Assembly (NCBI RefSeq): GCF_963675165.1
Contig: NC_087377.1
Span: 12,200,632 to 12,264,631, forward strand
Length of the DNA: 64,000 bases
Direction of reading: 5' to 3'
Source: Halichondria panicea
Lineage: Eukaryota; Porifera; Demospongiae; Suberitida; Halichondriidae
The number at the start of each line of letters is the position of its first letter. Position 1 is the first letter of the stretch. Both the position numbers and the translations under genes were made by a program. The notes below the pieces were generated by a model. That model was not told the DNA's origin. It did no database searches and was given only the letters and a program-made list of their open reading frames with translations. This document shows positions 60,976-64,000 of this stretch, piece after piece.

Positions 60976-62777
60976 TTGAAGCTGTAATGTGTAAACATAC
61001 TGATTATATCTGCTATTAATACTAAACACATGATACCGGACTTTAGGGGATATGGTTACACAGGCACAACTATCACATGACCACCCACCAACCTGAGTGC
61101 CCAGCTCTGCAGTACAGATGCAGGCTGCCTCTCTCACTGCATGGTTGGACGCCTGGCTCTGGGAGATGTAGAAGTCAACCTGGTTTGGATTACTGAGCTC
61201 TGTATATATTTTTATATGTGTGCTACTGAATACCCCATATAATATAAAGTAGTATTTTCCTACACAAATGTGGCTCTCAATTTAGTTATTATAGATTTGG
61301 CTAGCTCGCCTAATATTTTGTTCTAAACACAGAAACTCACCACTTTATCGATGTGCTGCTCGACAAGTTGCACTCCCCTGGTCTGTGTGACCACCCTCCA
61401 GGTCTCCTGAGAGTAGAGCCTCACACCATCAGCCACATAGTACCTGAGGGGGAGGGAGAGATAGTGAAATACAGTGGAACAATAAACAAAGACCCTTCAG
61501 AGAAAAGGGACACTGTAATAATAAAATAATAAGGACAGTGCTTCCGTTCCCGAAATTTCCTATACTCAAAAACTATACCCTCCAAATAAAAGGAAAACCT
61601 CTCTCTATCACATTAAGTGCCAGTAAACATAGACAGTATGAAAAGTTTATAAATGGTAAGCATCAGTCAACCAACAAACACATTCTGTACTAGGGTGGAT
61701 AGATTTGGTAAAGACTTCAGAACAGATAAGCAACAATCACTCTGAGCCCAAACAGACGGTAAAGACCCACTCTACAATAAACATGAAGTGAGACAACAGT
61801 TAAGCAGATATCTGTGCTTGTGTGTGTGTGCCCCCCCTCCCCCCACACCAAGCACAGTTATCAGAGCTACAACCGTTAGTTTTAAAACAGTCAATAGATG
61901 CATTTAAAGGGAATGACAACTTAAAATGAAATCAGGGATGATTCATGCATGCAGGTGAATCTTACTGGACATGTACTCTACTGTGGTGCTTACGTAGATG
62001 TACGTACATGTATGCTTGAAAGAAAGTTTCAGTCTCACTTACTCATTACATTATGCACTATCCCCTCCCCCCCCCCCCCAGGACATACAGGGGATTTTGA
62101 CTCTAATTTGACTTGAAATGTTACTCCATACTGGGGGATTTGACCTGGCTTTGCGTAGTAATTATAAAGACTGCTTTTATAACCTGTTTGCAACTGCTTG
62201 GTGCTCAAACTGACTGGGGATTTGAACACAGAATCCTTCCTCCCACCAGTATGGTCAAATCCCCCATGTTAGCCCGACCCCTCCCAAGGGGGAGAGGGAG
62301 AGTGGGGCGAAACATTGATAGGTGCATTACCACTAGATCTATCACATGCCAATATCTACTAAACGTACTGATGCATACTCACCAGCTAGCAGCAGCCTCA
62401 TGAATTCCTTTGCCAGTTGCTCCTCCTAAGATAATTATGGTCTGCCAGCTCCCTCCATGTTGGTCGTCCAGAGCAACTCTTCCATCCCTCCATTAGTCAA
62501 CCACTTCAGTACAGCAGCTGAGACAAAACAGACGGTAAAGATCCACTACACAATAAACATCAAGTGAGACAAGTTCTGATAAAGGGTCATGCATTCTATA
62601 ACCATTATTTAATGGACACATAAAGGGTCATACAATCTACAACCGCGGATGTACATAATCATTACTGGTTGGCTGGTGGCAGTCTCTCCTCTGGGAGGAA
62701 CTCCCTCGTAACCATAGAGGCTGACATACACAATAAACAATAAAACGTCTCATGCTTGACATGATACAGGGAACCTC

Positions 62778-62811
62778 TTGCCTCGATTCCAGCAGCCTGG
62801 AATCGAGGCTA
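62778..62811. mobile_element. 34-bp remnant of TAGCCTCGA-type element
   Basis: GCCTCGATTCCAG and CCTGGAATCGAGGCTA face each other with almost no interior. Flanks are GGGAACCTC and GAGAACCTT. It lies in the same paralogous sequence as the 8317-8370 remnant. Confidence 0.6.
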
Positions 62812-62909
62812 GAGAACCTTGAGACAGTAATAAAGAGGTGGATGGTAATTGAAGCGTTTGGGCTGGTAAATCTGGCTATAGGAAAATGGTGATCGTAATT
62901 GTCTCTCAC

Positions 62910-63290
62910 AAATGTTCGCTTCATTTGCTAGGAAAAGGATTGGCTATGGATTTTAAGAAAGCTTTGTCCTAAAGCTATGCACGCAGTGGAACATGGGAAT
63001 TACAGGCTCCTTGTGGTATACTGGTTTAATTAGCTCTTATCTATATCGAACAGACATCATTTTTTGTACTGGTCGATCAGCACTTCTTCCTGTTCGTTCA
63101 GGTGTACCACTTGTTTACAATAACGATTAATTACCTGAACAGATCAACTATGCCTCGTGTTACGTTTTGCAAACGATACCAATTATAAGCTTATTAAATC
63201 AATTTCAAGCTTAAATGATGGCCTGCTAATGCAATCGGATGTTGCATCATTTTTTTGTTGTGGTCTGACAGTATCTTGCACCATGTTATA
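62910..63290 (+). pseudogene. Second reverse-transcriptase remnant
   Basis: Across three frames the plus strand reads MDFKKAL, NMGITGSLWYTGLISSYLYR, LPVRSGVPL, then LPEQINYASCYVLQTIP and NQFQA-type sequence. These match the DFKKAFD, GVPQGS and F-A-D-D-region spacing of LINE reverse transcriptases with many lesions; the catalytic box is lost. It is older than the 7000-7690 copy. Confidence 0.6.
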
Positions 63291-63299
63291 ATTTATTGT

Positions 63300-64000
63300 A
63301 TCACTTAATTGCTGAAATCGTTGATGGTATACGGGTATGAGCACACACGACACCCTTGCCAAAATAATCCATCTTGTGTTCACGAGTGAATATGTACATA
63401 CTTGAGACACTAATTAAGGTGTTGACTTCGAAGCTGATTAGGTAAACATAGTAAACCATCTTACAACCTTGTCCACATTTAAACATCACACATAATTACA
63501 TTGCTAAACTAGTGATTCTTACCACAAGCCAATGGAATAGATGAATAGCCACGAGCAGGTAAGGCACAATGTATTATTGCCTTATGATATGGTAAAGTCA
63601 GAGTGTGTAGCATTTTCAACTTTTCCCGTCCCTCTCTAAACTTTTGTTATCACAGTCACTCATTTGTGTTTTGTTTTCTCTTGTGCCCATAAAGGTCACT
63701 ATGACTGGAGCATATACGGTATAATTTTTTTTATAGAGTTACTCCCTCTCATGGGCAAATAAATACACTTAAAGTGTTGACAGTTTAGACTAACATTAAA
63801 AACCACCAATTAGTTGCTATAGTATTATAGATAAACTAAGCCATCTACAGCAGTTTTAAGCACCTTTGCAACACACACACACAAATGGGTGAACCACAAT
63901 GTTAACCCACAATGTAAACATGGACTAAAGTCTATTTGTGTTGAGTTTGACCTTCATAAAGTTGTCATAACTTTGTCATACTTTACTGAAATTCAAAGTT
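63300..64000. other. No gene recognised
   Basis: AT-rich sequence. The block at 63750-63830 resembles 12010-12060. Nothing coding is supported to the window end. Confidence 0.45.

Larger units (their letters stand above)
57300..62500 (-). pseudogene. HEAT-repeat gene, composite locus M7 (most exons, interrupted)
   Basis: Minus-strand exons, 5' to 3': 62395-62500 (N-terminal exon, frame disrupted after MEELLWTTNMEG); 61340-61445 (YYVADGVRLYSQETWRVVTQ then VQLVEQHIDK); 61094-61178 (VDFYISQSQASNHAVREAAC); 60845-60905 (DCLKPHVRLL, then a stop before CLHDN); about 59765-59805; 59429-59545 (LRSWLDELFTLFFANLGHSI, PSVRQGAAAALTSVTKAY); 58725-58890 (PGP exon, degraded); 57905-58025 (DRVSSLLPLCAETLQHRHYP); 57625-57705 (LPVLTKLLGKR type); 57305-57420 (LVQSAGVDCLTSLCQLLGRM). 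A second 3' half (59890-60690: QSAGVDCL exon and LLPLCAETLQHINLLETLLK exon) is inserted between them. The protein class is HEAT/ARM-repeat, inferred from VRQGAAAAL and VREAAC helix-turn motifs. The parent gene is not identified. Confidence 0.65.

Overview
This window is eukaryotic, almost certainly from an invertebrate animal and most plausibly a demosponge. Coding sequence is in short exons with small GT-AG introns (about 50-130 bp). Extracellular domains sit one per exon and are bounded by phase-1 introns. Intergenic DNA is AT-rich and full of miniature inverted-repeat elements and microsatellites. The sponge assignment is inference from gene style, not a database match.

The main content is a plus-strand array of related single-pass receptor genes. 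Three copies are complete (R3 26636-28842, R5 31206-33440, R7 36096-40377). One runs off the left edge (R1, 1-4049). One is a short relative with an in-frame stop (R2, 9986-11606). Two are decayed copies with a different tail (R4 about 29250-30090, R6 about 35070-36030). One is truncated and frameshifted (R8, 53646-54413). The complete architecture is signal peptide, Ig-like domain, FN3 domain, three CCP/sushi-like modules, one transmembrane helix, and a tail of about 50 residues. The tail has two conserved tyrosine motifs, a YEEV box and an NQAYGP terminus. The Ig exon varies most between copies while CCP3 and the tail barely change. That pattern suits a recognition-receptor family (innate immune or self/non-self), but function is inferred.

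Interleaved on the minus strand are many partial copies of one intron-containing HEAT/ARM-repeat gene (4325-6655, 12500-12740, 13600-17000, 34400-35045, 41480-42360, 44325-47245, 55425-55560, 57070-62500). All look incomplete or disrupted. Other minus-strand remnants lie at 19.3-24.0 kb: a transmembrane exon, a tail exon, an Ig-like exon and a secreted-domain exon with frameshifts. One intact two-exon gene (51871-53000) encodes a 358-residue protein with about eight membrane segments and no recognised family.

Mobile DNA shapes the region. Several elements have long terminal inverted repeats starting TAG and 9-bp target duplications (2893-3458, 19809-20405, 25828-26607, 46424-47192, with tiny remnants at 8317-8370 and 62778-62811), as in Mutator-like elements. 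One ends 28 bp before the R3 start codon; another splits a HEAT-gene exon. There are also MITEs with 5-bp duplications, a 1.2-kb foldback element, two non-LTR reverse-transcriptase remnants, and a 621-bp uninterrupted (AC)n tract. Segmental duplications (about 0.6-1 kb) link distant parts of the window.
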